Assembly (NCBI GenBank): GCA_003667865.1 | Contig: CP033051.1 | Location: 4,347,001 to 4,411,000, forward strand | Source of the DNA: Rossellomorea marisflavi | GTDB lineage: Bacteria > Bacillota > Bacilli > Bacillales > Bacillaceae_B | Length of the DNA: 64,000 nt | Direction of reading: 5' to 3' | Made by a program: the position numbers and the translations under genes | Shown: in pieces, positions 36,978 to 47,456 of the stretch | Position numbering within the stretch: the first letter of the stretch is position 1 | Layout: each line of letters starts with the position of its first letter | Notes under the pieces: model-generated | Database searches by the model: none | What the model saw: only the letters and a program-made list of their open reading frames with translations | What the model was told of the DNA's origin: nothing

Positions 36978-36998
36978 AGAAAGCTACTGGAGCTTTCT
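36978..36998 (-). terminator. Hairpin upstream of trmR
   Basis: AGAAAGCT and AGCTTTCT are a perfect 8-bp stem with a 5-base loop; on the minus strand CTTTTCTTTG follows. Possibly a second terminator for mltG or an attenuator for trmR. Confidence 0.45.
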
Positions 36999-37061
36999 AC
37001 TAAATAGAAGATCTGTTGCAAAAAGTCTTCGTATTAAAATGAACTTGAACTATTTTAACAT

Positions 37062-37095
37062 AAAAAGAGGAAGAAAGGGAATTTTCTCTTTCCTC
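37062..37095 (-). terminator. Terminator of mltG
   Basis: On the minus strand GAGGAAAGAG pairs with CTTTCTTCCTC (one bulge) and TTTTT follows, 21 bases after the mltG stop. Confidence 0.7.
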
Positions 37096-37115
37096 CATCA
37101 AAACTTTGATTTAGG

Positions 37116-38246
37116 TTATTGATTATTTGTAATATATTGTGCCTTCTTCTCATTATGTTCATCTAATGTCTCAGAATAATAAACGGTACCCTCTGAGGAT
37201 GCAAGGAAATAATAGAATGGCGTATCTTCAGGTGCAACGGCTGCTTTTAGCGAAGAATTCCCCGCATTGGCTATTGGACCTGGTGGTAAGCCTGTATTTT
37301 GATACGTATTGTATGGTGAATCGACTTCAAGGTCTTCGTATACTGTACGTGATTTATGTTCTCCTAGTGCATAGAGAACCGTTGGATCTGTCTGTAACGG
37401 CATTCCCACTTCTAAACGGTTATAAAATACACTTGATATCTTCTCACGATCAGCCTTTTCAGTTGCTTCTTCTTCAATTAAAGATGCCATTGTAAGCAAC
37501 TCGTGAGGAGTCATTTCCGTATCAAATTGAACAATGCTTTCTTCTGTTTGCGCAATCATTTTTTCAATAATTGCTTCAAGAGAGGGGTTTTCTTCATAAA
37601 ACGAGTACGTTGCAGGAAACAAATAACCCTCAAGTGGGTATTTAACATTCTCATTAAAAATATCATCTGTTAATAGCGTCGGATGCTTTGTTTGAAGCTC
37701 CTTAATCCATTCTACATCTGTTACTTTATTCATCACTTCATCTTCTGTATACTCTGTACCCTCTGCAATAATGGAAGCAATTTGATCAAGCTGCAATCCC
37801 TCAGGAATTGTTAGCTTAAAGACAGCGTCTTGAATGACTTTGCCTGTTTTTAAACTAGCAATGATTTCGTCCATTGTCATGGAAGGTGTTAGATCATAGG
37901 AACCAGCCTGGAAACCTGATTCGTTATTAAATTTTACATAGTATTTAAAAACAAGTGAATTTTTAATAATCCCTTTTTCTTCTAGGACTTCACCTATGGT
38001 TGTAACACCAGAACCTATAGGAATTTCCACTGGTACTGTTTTGTTGTCCTCTGGATCCATTGGATTTAAGGCTGATTTTATATATAGATAACCGCCTAAT
38101 GCTGTTCCACCAATCACTATAAGAATGACACTAAAGGCAATAAGTACAATTTTTCGAATCACTCTTGCTTCTTGCTGTCTTTCGAAAAGCTTTTTCATAA
38201 AAATCTCTTTCTTCCCCTGACTTTGTTTTTCTTTTTCTTCACTCAC
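37116..38246 (-). CDS. mltG: Endolytic transglycosylase MltG
   Basis: 376-residue membrane protein (YrrL, YceG-like family) that cuts nascent glycan strands and may set strand length. Cytoplasmic head, one membrane segment (KIVLIAFSVILIVIGGTALG), a LysM-like part (IPEGLQLDQIASIIAEG) and the catalytic domain with LEGYLFPATYSF, ASLIEEEA (catalytic Glu), VFYNRLEVGMPLQTDPTV and GLPPGPIANAG. The GTG start is 7 bases after AGGGGG; the apparent ATG ten codons upstream has no site. Confidence 0.95.
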   Translation of the reverse strand: MSEEKEKQSQGKKEIFMKKLFERQQEARVIRKIVLIAFSVILIVIGGTALGGYLYIKSALNPMDPEDNKTVPVEIPIGSGVTTIGEVLEEKGIIKNSLVFKYYVKFNNESGFQAGSYDLTPSMTMDEIIASLKTGKVIQDAVFKLTIPEGLQLDQIASIIAEGTEYTEDEVMNKVTDVEWIKELQTKHPTLLTDDIFNENVKYPLEGYLFPATYSFYEENPSLEAIIEKMIAQTEESIVQFDTEMTPHELLTMASLIEEEATEKADREKISSVFYNRLEVGMPLQTDPTVLYALGEHKSRTVYEDLEVDSPYNTYQNTGLPPGPIANAGNSSLKAAVAPEDTPFYYFLASSEGTVYYSETLDEHNEKKAQYITNNQ

Positions 38247-38375
38247 ATTGATTCCCCCTAAATCCAAAAAAAACACGGGTATGGGACGTCAATCGACATC
38301 CATCTCCCCTATTATACAATATTTTCAAAAGAATAAAAGCAATGTGAGAGAATTCTAATAATACAATCAAAAAGA

Positions 38376-38401
38376 ACGGACCTTTCACTCGAAAGGTCCG
38401 T
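38376..38401 (-). terminator. Terminator of the ireB-ruvX-yrzB operon
   Basis: ACGGACCTTTC and GAAAGGTCCGT form a perfect 11-bp stem; on the minus strand TCTTTTT follows, and the stop of yrzB is 12 bases away. The stem sequence is close to that after the Dps-like gene. Confidence 0.93.
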
Positions 38402-38412
38402 CCCTATATGTT

Positions 38413-38700
38413 TTATTCTTCGTCTTCTTCCTCAAGGAATGTTCCTAACATTTCCTCAATCATGTCCCACTCTTCTTCTGTTTCAATTGGTTGTAGCTCG
38501 CCTTCTTCGTCCCCTTCACCAGGTACAAAAGAAGATGCATGAATTTCGATTTCTTCATCGTCATTCTCGTCTGCTCCAATTGGATAATAAAGTACGTAAG
38601 ACTTTTTGAATTCTTCTGATTCAAATGTAAACAATACTTCACAAAGCTGTTCGTTTCCTTGCTCGTCTACTACTGTAATTTGCTTTTCACCATGTTCCAT
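38413..38700 (-). CDS. yrzB: YrzB, DUF1292 protein
   Basis: 95 residues, strongly acidic, especially the C-terminus ([21 protein letters not shown]). Family core: [29 protein letters not shown] and [10 protein letters not shown]. Function unknown. AAGAGGTGACTGATA precedes the ATG. Always found behind ireB and ruvX in Bacillus, as here (13 bases from ruvX). Confidence 0.93.
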   Translation of the reverse strand: MEHGEKQITVVDEQGNEQLCEVLFTFESEEFKKSYVLYYPIGADENDDEEIEIHASSFVPGEGDEEGELQPIETEEEWDMIEEMLGTFLEEEDEE

Positions 38701-38713
38701 TATCAGTCACCTC

Positions 38714-39130
38714 TTATTTTTGGCTGTCTAAATATCCTTGAAGGATCATAACCGCAGCCATTTTATCTATTACTTTTTTCCGTTTTTTTCTGCTAACGTC
38801 CGCTTCAAGTAACAATCTTTCCGCTGCCATTGTGCTAAGTCGTTCATCCCAAAGAACTGTAGGGAGATTTAAATCCTCTTCAATCATTTTCGCATAGCTT
38901 ATTGAGGCTTCTCCTCTAGGTCCAACTGTATTATTCATGTTCTTTGGAAACCCTACGACTACTTTTCCAACCTCATATTCTTTTACAAGCTCAGCAATAC
39001 GATCAATTCGAAAAACACCTTGCTCTTCATCAATTCGTACTGTTTCAATTCCTTGTGCGGTCCAACCAAGCTCGTCACTAATGGCAACTCCTACTGTCTT
39101 TGAACCGACATCTAATCCCATAACTCTCAT
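38714..39130 (-). CDS. ruvX: Holliday junction resolvase-like RNase RuvX/YqgF
   Basis: 138-residue RNase H-like protein (YrrK). Acidic catalytic residues fall in [16 protein letters not shown] (first Asp), [10 protein letters not shown] (strand 4) and [16 protein letters not shown], with [21 protein letters not shown] at the end. In bacteria the family takes part in 16S rRNA 5' end maturation and possibly recombination. It starts 5 bases after ireB ends. Confidence 0.94.
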   Translation of the reverse strand: MRVMGLDVGSKTVGVAISDELGWTAQGIETVRIDEEQGVFRIDRIAELVKEYEVGKVVVGFPKNMNNTVGPRGEASISYAKMIEEDLNLPTVLWDERLSTMAAERLLLEADVSRKKRKKVIDKMAAVMILQGYLDSQK

Positions 39131-39135
39131 GTAGT

Positions 39136-39402
39136 TTATCCCTCTTTGTGTAACTTTAAATACGATTTCACTAACTCTTCGATAATCTCATCGCGTTCAA
39201 GACGACGGATGATGTTTCGAGCATCTTGGTGTCTTGGGATATAAGCGGGATCACCAGAAAGTAAATAGCCTACGATTTGATTAATGGGGTTATATCCCTT
39301 TTCTTGAAGAGCTTCGTGAACTTGAAAAAGGACTTCTTTCACATCATGTTCAAACGGTTCTTCTGGGAAATCAAACCTCATTGTTTTGTCAAAAGAGCTC
39401 AT
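39136..39402 (-). CDS. ireB: IreB family regulatory protein
   Basis: 88 residues from the ATG giving [15 protein letters not shown], 5 bases after AGAGAGGTG; the GTG nine bases upstream is the tail of that site. DUF965/IreB (YrzL in B. subtilis); in Enterococcus IreB is a phosphorylation target of the kinase Ire[34 protein letters not shown] is the conserved core. First gene of ireB-ruvX-yrzB. Confidence 0.94.
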   Translation of the reverse strand: MSSFDKTMRFDFPEEPFEHDVKEVLFQVHEALQEKGYNPINQIVGYLLSGDPAYIPRHQDARNIIRRLERDEIIEELVKSYLKLHKEG

Positions 39403-39485
39403 TTTTTGCACCTCTCTTAGGGCTTGTCTTTTTTAACAGTAGATTGTTCATTCTTACATACATTGTACACCAGTTACGGGGTGAA

Positions 39486-42119
39486 TTAAACGGATTTTAC
39501 CCAATCTTCTACAATTTGTAACGCATCGTCTAATTTTTCAGGGTCTTTTCCACCTGCTTGAGCCATATCAGGACGGCCACCACCCCCACCACCAGTGCGT
39601 GCTGCTACTTCTTTTACAAGCTTCCCAGCATGGTATCCTTTTTCTACAAGGTCTTTTGTAACACCTGCAATAAATGTGATTTTATCATCTGCTGGAGCAC
39701 CTAGAACAATAACTGCTGATCCAAGCTTTTGTTTTAAATCATCTATCATATTTCGGAGCTGATTTACATCTGTTGCAGCAACTTTTGCTGCTAGAACATT
39801 TATTCCATCAACAACTTTAACTCTATCTGTTAAACTTCCAGCCTCAATATTGGATAGTTTTGCAGTTAACGATTCATTTTCTCTCTGTAGCTCTTTCATT
39901 TCTGCAAATAATCCCTCTAAGCGAGTTAGAATATCTTTAGGGTTTGCTTTAAGTCGATCGGCTGCTTGTTGAAGCATGCTAACCTGCTCATTTAATACAT
40001 GATACGCTTGTTCACCTGTTGCTGCCTCAATCCGGCGTGTACCTGCTCCAATTCCACCTTCAGATACGATCTTAAATAGACCGATTTCAGATGTGTTCGT
40101 AACATGACATCCTCCACATAGCTCTAAGCTATATTGGCCGATTGAAACAACTCGCACGACTTCACCATACTTTTCGCCAAACAGAGCCATTGCTCCCATT
40201 TCTTTTGCTTCTGAAAGAGATTTATTTGAAATATCTACAAGAAGATTGTTCCAAATGTTTTCATTTACGATTCTTTCAATTTTTTCAATTTCTTCGTCTG
40301 TAACAGCACCAAAGTGTGAGAAATCAAAACGTAAGCGATCTGGTTCAACTAATGAACCAGCTTGGTTAACATGTTCTCCAAGAACGTCCTTTAATGCCTG
40401 ATGCAATAAGTGTGTAGCTGTATGGTTCTTTTCAACACGTTTTCTAACTTCATTGGAAACCGTTGCCGTAACAAGCTGTCCTTTTGAAATTGCACCCTTC
40501 TCAACAACTGCCGTATGAAGGTTTTGACCATTTGGTGCTTTTTTTACATTTTTCACTGACACAACCATATCATCTGATACTAGCGTTCCTTTATCACCAA
40601 TCTGTCCGCCACTTTCAGCATAGAATGGAGTTTGATCCAGGATGAATTGAACTTCTTCTCCAGCGGTTGCCTTATCAACAAGCTCATTGTTAACGAGTAG
40701 CTCAAGAATTGTCGATTGTGCCGTCAATGTCGTATATCCAACAAACTTACTTTCTGTTGTAATATCTCCAAGTACCCCACCTTGAACCTGCATAGATGCT
40801 ACATCCTGGCGAGCTGAACGAGCGCGCTCACGCTGTGCTTGCATCTCTTTTTCAAAGCCATCATGATCAACTGTCATACCTGCTTCTTCTGCATACTCTT
40901 CTGTAAGTTCCACCGGGAATCCGTAAGTATCGTAAAGTCGGAATACATCCTCACCTGGAATCACACTAGAATCATTTTTTTTCTGTTTTTCCGTTATGGA
41001 AGAAAGGATTGCTAATCCTTCATTTAATGTTTCATGGAACCGTTCTTCTTCATTCTTTATAACTTTTTGAATGAATTCTGTTTTATCTTTTACTTCTGGG
41101 TAGAAATCTACCATAATCTCTGCTACTACTGGTACAAGTTCGTACATAAATGGGCGATTAATATCAATTTTTTTTGCAAATCGAACCGCACGGCGAAGTA
41201 AACGTCGTAATACATATCCTCTTCCCTCATTTGAAGGAAGTGCTCCATCACCTACTGCAAACGATACGGTACGAGTATGGTCTGCAATTACTTTAAATGC
41301 CATCATCAAATCAGGATTCTCTCCATATGTGACACCAGATATTTTTTCCGTTGCACGGATAATTGGCATAAATAAGTCTGTCTCAAAGTTTGTTGGAACC
41401 TCTTGAACAACACATGCCATACGCTCTAGTCCCATTCCAGTATCAATATTCTGTTTTGGAAGTGGAGAATATGTACCATCAGGATTGTGATTAAATTGTG
41501 AAAATACAAGATTCCATACTTCTAAGTAGCGATCATTTTCTCCACCAGGGTATAATTCTGGATCATTTTCATCGTTCCCATATTCAGGTCCACGATCAAA
41601 GAAAATTTCAGAGTTTGGTCCACTTGGTCCTTCACCAATATCCCAGAAGTTCCCTTCGATACGAATAATACGTTCTTCAGGAACCCCTACTTTTTGACGC
41701 CATATATCGAAAGCTTCATGATCTTCAGGATGAATGGTAACAGAAAGCTTCTCAGGATCAAAGCCAATCCATTTTTTATCCGTTAAGAATTCCCATGCCC
41801 ATATAATTGATTCTTCTTTGAAGTAATCACCGATGGAAAAGTTTCCAAGCATTTCAAAAAATGTATGATGTCGTGCAGTTTTTCCAACGTTCTCAATATC
41901 ATTGGTACGGATAGACTTTTGTGCATTCACAATTCTTGGATTAGCAGGAATGACACGACCATCGAAATATTTTTTCAAGGTAGCAACTCCACTATTAATC
42001 CAAAGTAATGATGGATCTTCATGTGGAACTAATGAGGCACTAGGCTCAACACTATGTCCTTTTTCTTTAAAAAAGTCTAAAAATCGTTGACGGATTTGAG
42101 CTCCAGTAAGCTTGTTCAT
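39486..42119 (-). CDS. alaS: Alanine--tRNA ligase
   Basis: 877-residue class II synthetase. Aminoacylation domain (about 1-440) with [25 protein letters not shown] and [14 protein letters not shown]; editing domain with [11 protein letters not shown] and CGGCHV (zinc ligands); C-terminal DHHA1 domain with [19 protein letters not shown]. Full length, no breaks. Transcription begins at a strong promoter 430 bases upstream and passes through a T-box leader. Confidence 0.98.
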   Translation of the reverse strand: MNKLTGAQIRQRFLDFFKEKGHSVEPSASLVPHEDPSLLWINSGVATLKKYFDGRVIPANPRIVNAQKSIRTNDIENVGKTARHHTFFEMLGNFSIGDYFKEESIIWAWEFLTDKKWIGFDPEKLSVTIHPEDHEAFDIWRQKVGVPEERIIRIEGNFWDIGEGPSGPNSEIFFDRGPEYGNDENDPELYPGGENDRYLEVWNLVFSQFNHNPDGTYSPLPKQNIDTGMGLERMACVVQEVPTNFETDLFMPIIRATEKISGVTYGENPDLMMAFKVIADHTRTVSFAVGDGALPSNEGRGYVLRRLLRRAVRFAKKIDINRPFMYELVPVVAEIMVDFYPEVKDKTEFIQKVIKNEEERFHETLNEGLAILSSITEKQKKNDSSVIPGEDVFRLYDTYGFPVELTEEYAEEAGMTVDHDGFEKEMQAQRERARSARQDVASMQVQGGVLGDITTESKFVGYTTLTAQSTILELLVNNELVDKATAGEEVQFILDQTPFYAESGGQIGDKGTLVSDDMVVSVKNVKKAPNGQNLHTAVVEKGAISKGQLVTATVSNEVRKRVEKNHTATHLLHQALKDVLGEHVNQAGSLVEPDRLRFDFSHFGAVTDEEIEKIERIVNENIWNNLLVDISNKSLSEAKEMGAMALFGEKYGEVVRVVSIGQYSLELCGGCHVTNTSEIGLFKIVSEGGIGAGTRRIEAATGEQAYHVLNEQVSMLQQAADRLKANPKDILTRLEGLFAEMKELQRENESLTAKLSNIEAGSLTDRVKVVDGINVLAAKVAATDVNQLRNMIDDLKQKLGSAVIVLGAPADDKITFIAGVTKDLVEKGYHAGKLVKEVAARTGGGGGGRPDMAQAGGKDPEKLDDALQIVEDWVKSV

Positions 42120-42254
42120 TTCTTTTTCCTCCTTAAATTTGTTTTTTCTGTTCTATTGCAACATGAGGGAGTAAAACATATTCTTGCTATCGAGCGCTTC
42201 TTACAATAGAGATTTCTTATATGTATTACATTAGCATCATAGCTAAATGAACAC

Positions 42255-42551
42255 AAAAAAGCCCTCATCCCAAACAGGGACGAGAGCATGCTCGCGGTAC
42301 CACCCTGGTTATAGAGAAGAAGGTGTATCATGCCCCAATTAGAAGCGAAAACACATACATTTCATCATCTCTATCCCTCAACAACCTTAACGCGGTCATT
42401 CGGCAGGTTTTAACTGCACTCAGGATTAGCCTTCAGTCACCCTTCATCTAGAACTCCTTTCAGCCTAGGGAGCTCCTCTCTACGTGTGTAACACTTAGAT
42501 GGGTATGACGTACTCGATCCTTCTACGTATTCAATAAAATTTAACTGTATA
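42255..42551 (-). promoter_or_regulatory. T-box riboswitch of alaS
   Basis: On the minus strand the T-box AGGGTGGTACCGCG (42293-42306) is followed by the terminator GCTCTCGTCCC/GGGATGAGGGC with T6 (42255-42287). The T-box region can pair instead with the terminator's 5' arm to form the antiterminator. Stem I occupies the upstream half (42400-42530), with a GCT (Ala) triplet in the likely specifier region (AAGGCTAATCC). Uncharged tRNA-Ala would allow readthrough. Confidence 0.93.
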
Positions 42552-42557
42552 TGTGGA

Positions 42558-42586
42558 ATTATAGAAATACGCACAGCATTTGTCAA
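42558..42586 (-). promoter_or_regulatory. Consensus sigma-A promoter of alaS
   Basis: TTGACA and TATAAT, both perfect, 17 bases apart on the minus strand, immediately before the T-box leader. Confidence 0.93.
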
Positions 42587-42599
42587 TTATTCGTTGGAG

Positions 42600-43685
42600 T
42601 TATTTTTCAAATAGCTTTGTTCGTGCTTCTATAAAATGGACATGGATATTAATAATGGCAACTCTCAGAATGGCCAAGATAGGGACCGCAATTAATAGTC
42701 CCAGTACACCGCCTACCTCACCACCAACAATTAAAGCTCCCATTATAAACAATGGGTGCATATGAAGACTTTTTCCAACAATGAGGGGAGATAGAATGTT
42801 TCCTTCTAAAAATTGAAGGCCAAACACAATGATCACAACATATATAATCATCTTTGTGGAAATTGTACTTGCAACAATTACAGCTGGAATTGCCCCAATT
42901 ACCGGTCCGAAAAACGGAATAACATTTGTTGCTCCGATAATTAAACCGAGAATAAGTGAATACTTCATCTCTAACACCCACAACGCAAACGCTGCAATGG
43001 TACCAATCACAATACATACTAAAAATTGTCCACGAATGTATCCACCTAGAGATTGATCTAGGTCACTCATAAACTTCTTGCCACTTTCTCTCCATCTCTG
43101 AGGTGTAAGACTCCAAAAGAATTTTTTAACCTTTGTAATATCCTTTAAAAAGTAAAAGGATATAAATGGAACAATCGCAAAATAAATGAGTAAGTTCATA
43201 AATTTCATAACATTTCCTGCTAAAAGCGAAACAATATTTTGAAGCCAATGCTCAAAAGCTTGTATACGTTCAAAAAGTTGATCTTGAATCGAGATTGGCC
43301 ATGTTGAAGTCTGCTTTTGGATAAAATATAGCCAGCTCTTATATTGTTCTGTAAAAAGCGGGGCATTCTCTGCTAAGTCTCTTAGTTGATGAATAAGCAA
43401 AGGAATTCCACGGTAAATACCATAGCCTAGACCACCAAAGAACAACGTATATATTAAAAGAATAGCATAGGCTCTATGTAAGCCTGACTCATGTAATTTC
43501 TCAACAACCGGATGGAGTAGATAGGCAAAAAATGCTCCTAGGATAAAAGGAAGTAAGGCTATTGAGATCACACTTAACACAGGAAGCCAAACAGCCTTCA
43601 TTAAATAGATAACGTACAGTACTAATAAAAGCACAAATATAAGTGATAAACGAAATAACCACTTAACATAGGAGCTTCTTTCCAT
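42600..43685 (-). CDS. yrrI: AI-2E family transporter YrrI
   Basis: 361-residue integral membrane protein with seven to eight hydrophobic segments and the family pattern LPFILGAFFAYLLHPVVEKL, then LGGYIRGQFLVCIVIG, GATNVIPFFGPVIGAIPAV and VGGEVGGVLGLLIAVPI. The AI-2E/PerM family exports varied substrates; none is known here. GGAGGGG lies about 11 bases before the ATG. Same position as B. subtilis yrrI, between alaS and yrzQ. Confidence 0.9.
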   Translation of the reverse strand: MERSSYVKWLFRLSLIFVLLLVLYVIYLMKAVWLPVLSVISIALLPFILGAFFAYLLHPVVEKLHESGLHRAYAILLIYTLFFGGLGYGIYRGIPLLIHQLRDLAENAPLFTEQYKSWLYFIQKQTSTWPISIQDQLFERIQAFEHWLQNIVSLLAGNVMKFMNLLIYFAIVPFISFYFLKDITKVKKFFWSLTPQRWRESGKKFMSDLDQSLGGYIRGQFLVCIVIGTIAAFALWVLEMKYSLILGLIIGATNVIPFFGPVIGAIPAVIVASTISTKMIIYVVIIVFGLQFLEGNILSPLIVGKSLHMHPLFIMGALIVGGEVGGVLGLLIAVPILAILRVAIINIHVHFIEARTKLFEK

Positions 43686-43837
43686 AAGCTGTTTACCCCT
43701 CCCTTTTCCTTTATTCTTCCAGAAAAGCTTATTATTTTATTCATAAGCTGTGTATTTTGTTGAGCGCGAAAATGTTGTTTCTTTCTTATAATTCATAGGA
43801 AATGGCAAACGGATAGTGACTTTTTAATACAAGAAAA

Positions 43838-43871
43838 AAGAACTGACAAGTTCCCCGGCTTGTCAGTTCTT
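43838..43871 (-). terminator. Terminator of yrzQ
   Basis: AAGAACTGACAAG and CTTGTCAGTTCTT form a perfect 13-bp stem around TTCCCCGG; TTTTTTCTT follows on the minus strand, 6 bases after the yrzQ stop. Confidence 0.95.
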
Positions 43872-43876
43872 ACCCA

Positions 43877-44008
43877 TTAAAAGATTTTCTTAAATTGTTT
43901 ACGCATACGTTTCATTTGCTTTTTATTCATCATATTTGATTTGTTTGAATACATAGAAGCAGCTACACCTGCTCCAAAGCCTAAGATCGAAACTAGAGTC
44001 TTGTTCAA
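43877..44008 (-). CDS. yrzQ: YrzQ-like small protein (DUF3918)
   Basis: 43 residues: short hydrophobic, Gly/Ala-rich N-terminal segment (LVSILGFGAGVAASMY) and a basic C-terminus (MNKKQMKRMRKQFKKIF). The size, the KRMRK motif and the position match YrzQ of Bacillus. The TTG start is 6 bases after AGAGGTG. It is followed at once by a perfect terminator. Function unknown. Confidence 0.75.
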   Translation of the reverse strand: MNKTLVSILGFGAGVAASMYSNKSNMMNKKQMKRMRKQFKKIF

Positions 44009-44024
44009 AATAAACACCTCTTTA

Positions 44025-44222
44025 TCAGCTTAGTCGGCGTTGTTCCTCTTCAAACAAGTCATCTAATGAGCTAAGTGTTCCATCTTCTTCTACTTGATGG
44101 GTATTGACGATTCCCTTGGCAACAGATAGCTCAATAAAACAGCTCCAGCAATAATACTGATTGATACCGATTTTTCCGATATCCTTGCTTTGACAATTAG
44201 GACAGTTCATTGGATGTGACAC
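44025..44222 (-). CDS. Small zinc-ribbon protein (YrzR-like)
   Basis: 65 residues starting at a GTG 10 bases after AGGAGG (MSHPMNCPNCQSKDIGKIG); an ATG four codons later is an alternative. Two CxxC pairs (CPNC, CWSC) form a zinc ribbon, followed by an acidic tail ending DLFEEEQRRLS. Longer upstream frame (to 44360) is untranslated-looking sequence. I take it for the small protein found between yrzQ and recD2 in Bacillus; role unknown. Confidence 0.75.
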   Translation of the reverse strand: MSHPMNCPNCQSKDIGKIGINQYYCWSCFIELSVAKGIVNTHQVEEDGTLSSLDDLFEEEQRRLS

Positions 44223-44381
44223 GTTGAAAATTCCTCCTACCAATGGGTACTTTTTACCGTTGTAATTCTTGTACCATTCTGTCCTAACGGCGCTGTTTTT
44301 ATACTCATTTTTTAGAGGAAAAACACATATCTTAATGAAGAATGTGATGAACATCTCCATCTACTTACTATTGTTCGTCAT

Positions 44382-46766
44382 TTATAGAAAATCATAAGGA
44401 GTAACGTTTTCCATTCCAATCATTGGGTCAACAGAAAAGAGCATGGCTTCATAACTTTCTTCGTTTGTTGCCTCCTCTGCTTGACTGTTGGTCTCCACTC
44501 CCTTTAATCTTTCCACTAATGTTGTTTTCCGATTCACGTCGTCAGAGCGCTCTACACCTAGCTGCAGAGCTTCAAGTTCACCACATAAAATTAAAAATTG
44601 TTTACTTCGAGTAATGGCTGTATACAATAAGTTCTTTCGTAGCATACGATAATAACTCTTTACGACAGGTAGTATTACAATGGGAAATTCACTTCCCTGA
44701 GATTTGTGAATGGAACAGCAATAGGCATGTGTAATTTGATTCAAGTCCTGCTTTGTATAGGTTACTTCAATACCATCAAAGGATACGATAATCATATCTT
44801 GCTTCTCTGTATTTTCTTTTGCATAAAAGATGGAGATGACTTCTCCAATATCACCGTTAAACACCTGGTTTTCCGGTTGATTGACAAGCTGTAAAACCTT
44901 GTCCCCAATTCGATAAACACTATCTCCGAATAGGATTTCCTTTCTTGTTCCATCTGGATTACTATTAAAAATCTCTTGCAGCAATTTATTAAGCTTATCG
45001 ATTCCTGCTGGTCCTTTGTACATTGGGGCTAGCACCTGGATATCACGAGCCGAATATCCTTTGGTTTTGGCATTGGTTACAACCTTTTCCACGACCTCAG
45101 CAATTTGACTTGTGCTACAACTGAAAAAAGATCGGTCCTTCTGTTGTTTCGTTACATCTGGAGGAAGCTTGCCTTTTTTCATATAGTGTGCCAAATCAAT
45201 AATAGAGGACCCTTCATCTTGACGATAAATATCAACTAGTTGAACTGTAGGAATTACCTTTGAATCGAGAAGATCCTTTAATACTTGTCCTGGCCCAACT
45301 GATGGAAGCTGATCCTCATCACCAACGAGAACCACTTGTATATTATCGGGTAAGGCTTTAAATAGCTGATGGGCAAGCCATGTGTCCACCATAGACATTT
45401 CATCAACAATAAGGAGCTTTCCATCAATTGCGTTTTCTTCATCATAGTTAAAGCCTTCTTGTCCATTCCACCCTAATAGTCGATGAATCGTCATTGCCGG
45501 CAATCCTGTTGATTCTGTCATCCGCTTTGCCGCTCTTCCAGTTGGTGCCGTTAACAAAATAGGAAATGGCTCATCTTTATAATCCTTAGGATCTAGTGAA
45601 CAGCCGTGCAGCTCTGCATACAATTCAACAATCCCTTTTATCACAGTCGTTTTTCCGGTTCCGGGTCCCCCTGTCAATAGCAACAATGGAGACATGAGCG
45701 CAGTTTCAATAGCATTTCGCTGGGAAGGTGCATACTGTACACCTAACCGTTCCTCCAGCCCACCTAATGCTTTTAAAAATTCTGATTGAGGAAACTGCTG
45801 TTCATATTGATCTTGCTTTAGAATGGTTTGAATACTTGTAACAAGACCTTTTTCTGAAAAAAACAGTGACGGAAGATATACCTTTGTGTCCTCACCAATC
45901 ACTTTTCCTTCTTCTTCAAGTTTGACTAATTGGTCTGATATGTCCGTATACTCTATTAGAAACCTCTGGCTGGCTTCTAATAAGGTTTTGACTTCTTCAA
46001 TAATTTCCTCAGCTTCAACATATACATGTCCATTTTGAAGGCATAGTTTTTCAAGGGTAAACAAACATCCGGCCTTAATTCGATCCGGATGATTTCCTGA
46101 GATACCGAGTTTATTTCCAATTTCATCAGCACGGTTAAAACCGATTCCTTCAATATCTTCTACAAGCTTATACGGATTTTTTTGAATGATTTCAATTGCC
46201 TGGTCTTTATAAGCTTGATATACCTTCATCGAAAGCTGTGGACCAAAGCCGAGATCACTTAAGTGAATCATTACTCGCTCAAGTCCCTCATGTTCAAGCA
46301 ATGTATCATGAATTAATTTTGCTTTATCGGGTGCTAGCTTTGGAACATCATCTAGCGCAGCTGGATTTTCAAGAATTTTGGATATTGCTTGATCCCCTAG
46401 CTGTTCCACAATGTTCTCAGCTGTTTTTCGACCAATTCCCTTGAACAGATCACTTGATAAATAATGAATGATTCCTTGTTTCGTTTGAGGCAATTCTTTT
46501 TTGAATCGTTTTGCATGAAATTGCTTGCCAAACTTAGGGTGTTCTTGAAAGTGTCCATAAAAAATATATGAATCTTGTTCATGAACTTCGGGAAGATGTC
46601 CTGTAATTACAGCTTCTTTTTCGTCGTATCCCTCATCATTTGTTTCATCGACCCGGATTCTCATAACCGTATAAAGATTGTCTTTATTATGAAAAATGGT
46701 TACGAGATGGCGACCTTTTATGTATAATTCATCTTCAAATAACCCCATTGACTCCTGCTGGCTCAT
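44382..46766 (-). CDS. recD2: ATP-dependent RecD2 DNA helicase
   Basis: 794-residue SF1 5'-3' helicase (YrrC). N-terminal OB-like part and helix-hairpin-helix repeats (GIGRKTAENI, IEGIGFNRADEIG), then the motor: motif I LTGGPGTGKTTVIKG near residue 360, LLIVDEMSMVD (II), VGDEDQLPSVGPG (III), and TYTKQDLNQITHAYCCSIHKSQGSEF (V) with LLYTAITRSKQ (VI). RecD2 acts in replication fork maintenance and repair without RecBC. AGGGAGG precedes the ATG. Confidence 0.96.
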   Translation of the reverse strand: MSQQESMGLFEDELYIKGRHLVTIFHNKDNLYTVMRIRVDETNDEGYDEKEAVITGHLPEVHEQDSYIFYGHFQEHPKFGKQFHAKRFKKELPQTKQGIIHYLSSDLFKGIGRKTAENIVEQLGDQAISKILENPAALDDVPKLAPDKAKLIHDTLLEHEGLERVMIHLSDLGFGPQLSMKVYQAYKDQAIEIIQKNPYKLVEDIEGIGFNRADEIGNKLGISGNHPDRIKAGCLFTLEKLCLQNGHVYVEAEEIIEEVKTLLEASQRFLIEYTDISDQLVKLEEEGKVIGEDTKVYLPSLFFSEKGLVTSIQTILKQDQYEQQFPQSEFLKALGGLEERLGVQYAPSQRNAIETALMSPLLLLTGGPGTGKTTVIKGIVELYAELHGCSLDPKDYKDEPFPILLTAPTGRAAKRMTESTGLPAMTIHRLLGWNGQEGFNYDEENAIDGKLLIVDEMSMVDTWLAHQLFKALPDNIQVVLVGDEDQLPSVGPGQVLKDLLDSKVIPTVQLVDIYRQDEGSSIIDLAHYMKKGKLPPDVTKQQKDRSFFSCSTSQIAEVVEKVVTNAKTKGYSARDIQVLAPMYKGPAGIDKLNKLLQEIFNSNPDGTRKEILFGDSVYRIGDKVLQLVNQPENQVFNGDIGEVISIFYAKENTEKQDMIIVSFDGIEVTYTKQDLNQITHAYCCSIHKSQGSEFPIVILPVVKSYYRMLRKNLLYTAITRSKQFLILCGELEALQLGVERSDDVNRKTTLVERLKGVETNSQAEEATNEESYEAMLFSVDPMIGMENVTPYDFL

Positions 46767-46793
46767 TAGAAGATCCTCCCTATTTCTATACGG

Positions 46794-47456
46794 TTATTGT
46801 TCTAACAGCTTGTCGATCATTTTCTTACCATATCCAGCTAGCATATGGTCTGGTTGAATGTCTAAAGCTTTATTAAAGTATTCTAATGCTTGCTCTGCGT
46901 CATCCTTTACGCCTGCGTAGGCTACTCCTAGATTATAGTATGCATCAGCATGATTTGGATCTTGTTCAATCACTTGATGTAAATGACGAATGGATTCTTC
47001 GTAAGCCTCCACCTTTGCTAAACACAGCCCTAATTGAAAACGAGCTTCGGTATCTTCAGGGTTTAGTTCAACACTGCGTTGTAGATACGGTATTGCAAAC
47101 TTAGGTTGCTCTAATTGAAAAAGGGTAGTTCCGAGCATAAAGAAGACATCCGCATTATCCATTCCTTTACTCATTGCTTTTTCAAATGCGTCTTTTGCTT
47201 TTTCCATTTCCCCTTGATTGTAATAAAGGGTTCCTAGAGAATAATATGCTGCAGGTGCATTTTCATCAAGACCAATAGCACGTTCTAAGAATGTGATGGC
47301 TCTTTCATGATCCCCGACAGACATTAACACATTGGCAAAATTGATATAAGCTACCGGTTCATGCGGGTTCTCCTCTATTGCCTCTGTAAACATTTTTACC
47401 GCTTCTTCTAATTTCCCTTCTTGTAATAACTCAATTCCTTTTAAGTTTTTATCCAT
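46794..47456 (-). CDS. yrrB: TPR-repeat protein YrrB
   Basis: 220 residues made almost entirely of six 34-residue tetratricopeptide repeats (e.g. AVKMFTEAIEENPHEPVAYI, AIPYLQRSVELNPEDTEARF). Such proteins are scaffolds; YrrB of B. subtilis is known as a structure, with the partner not settled. GGAGGTACCCTC precedes the ATG. It lies just upstream of recD2 (27 bases), suggesting co-transcription. Confidence 0.92.
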   Translation of the reverse strand: MDKNLKGIELLQEGKLEEAVKMFTEAIEENPHEPVAYINFANVLMSVGDHERAITFLERAIGLDENAPAAYYSLGTLYYNQGEMEKAKDAFEKAMSKGMDNADVFFMLGTTLFQLEQPKFAIPYLQRSVELNPEDTEARFQLGLCLAKVEAYEESIRHLHQVIEQDPNHADAYYNLGVAYAGVKDDAEQALEYFNKALDIQPDHMLAGYGKKMIDKLLEQ

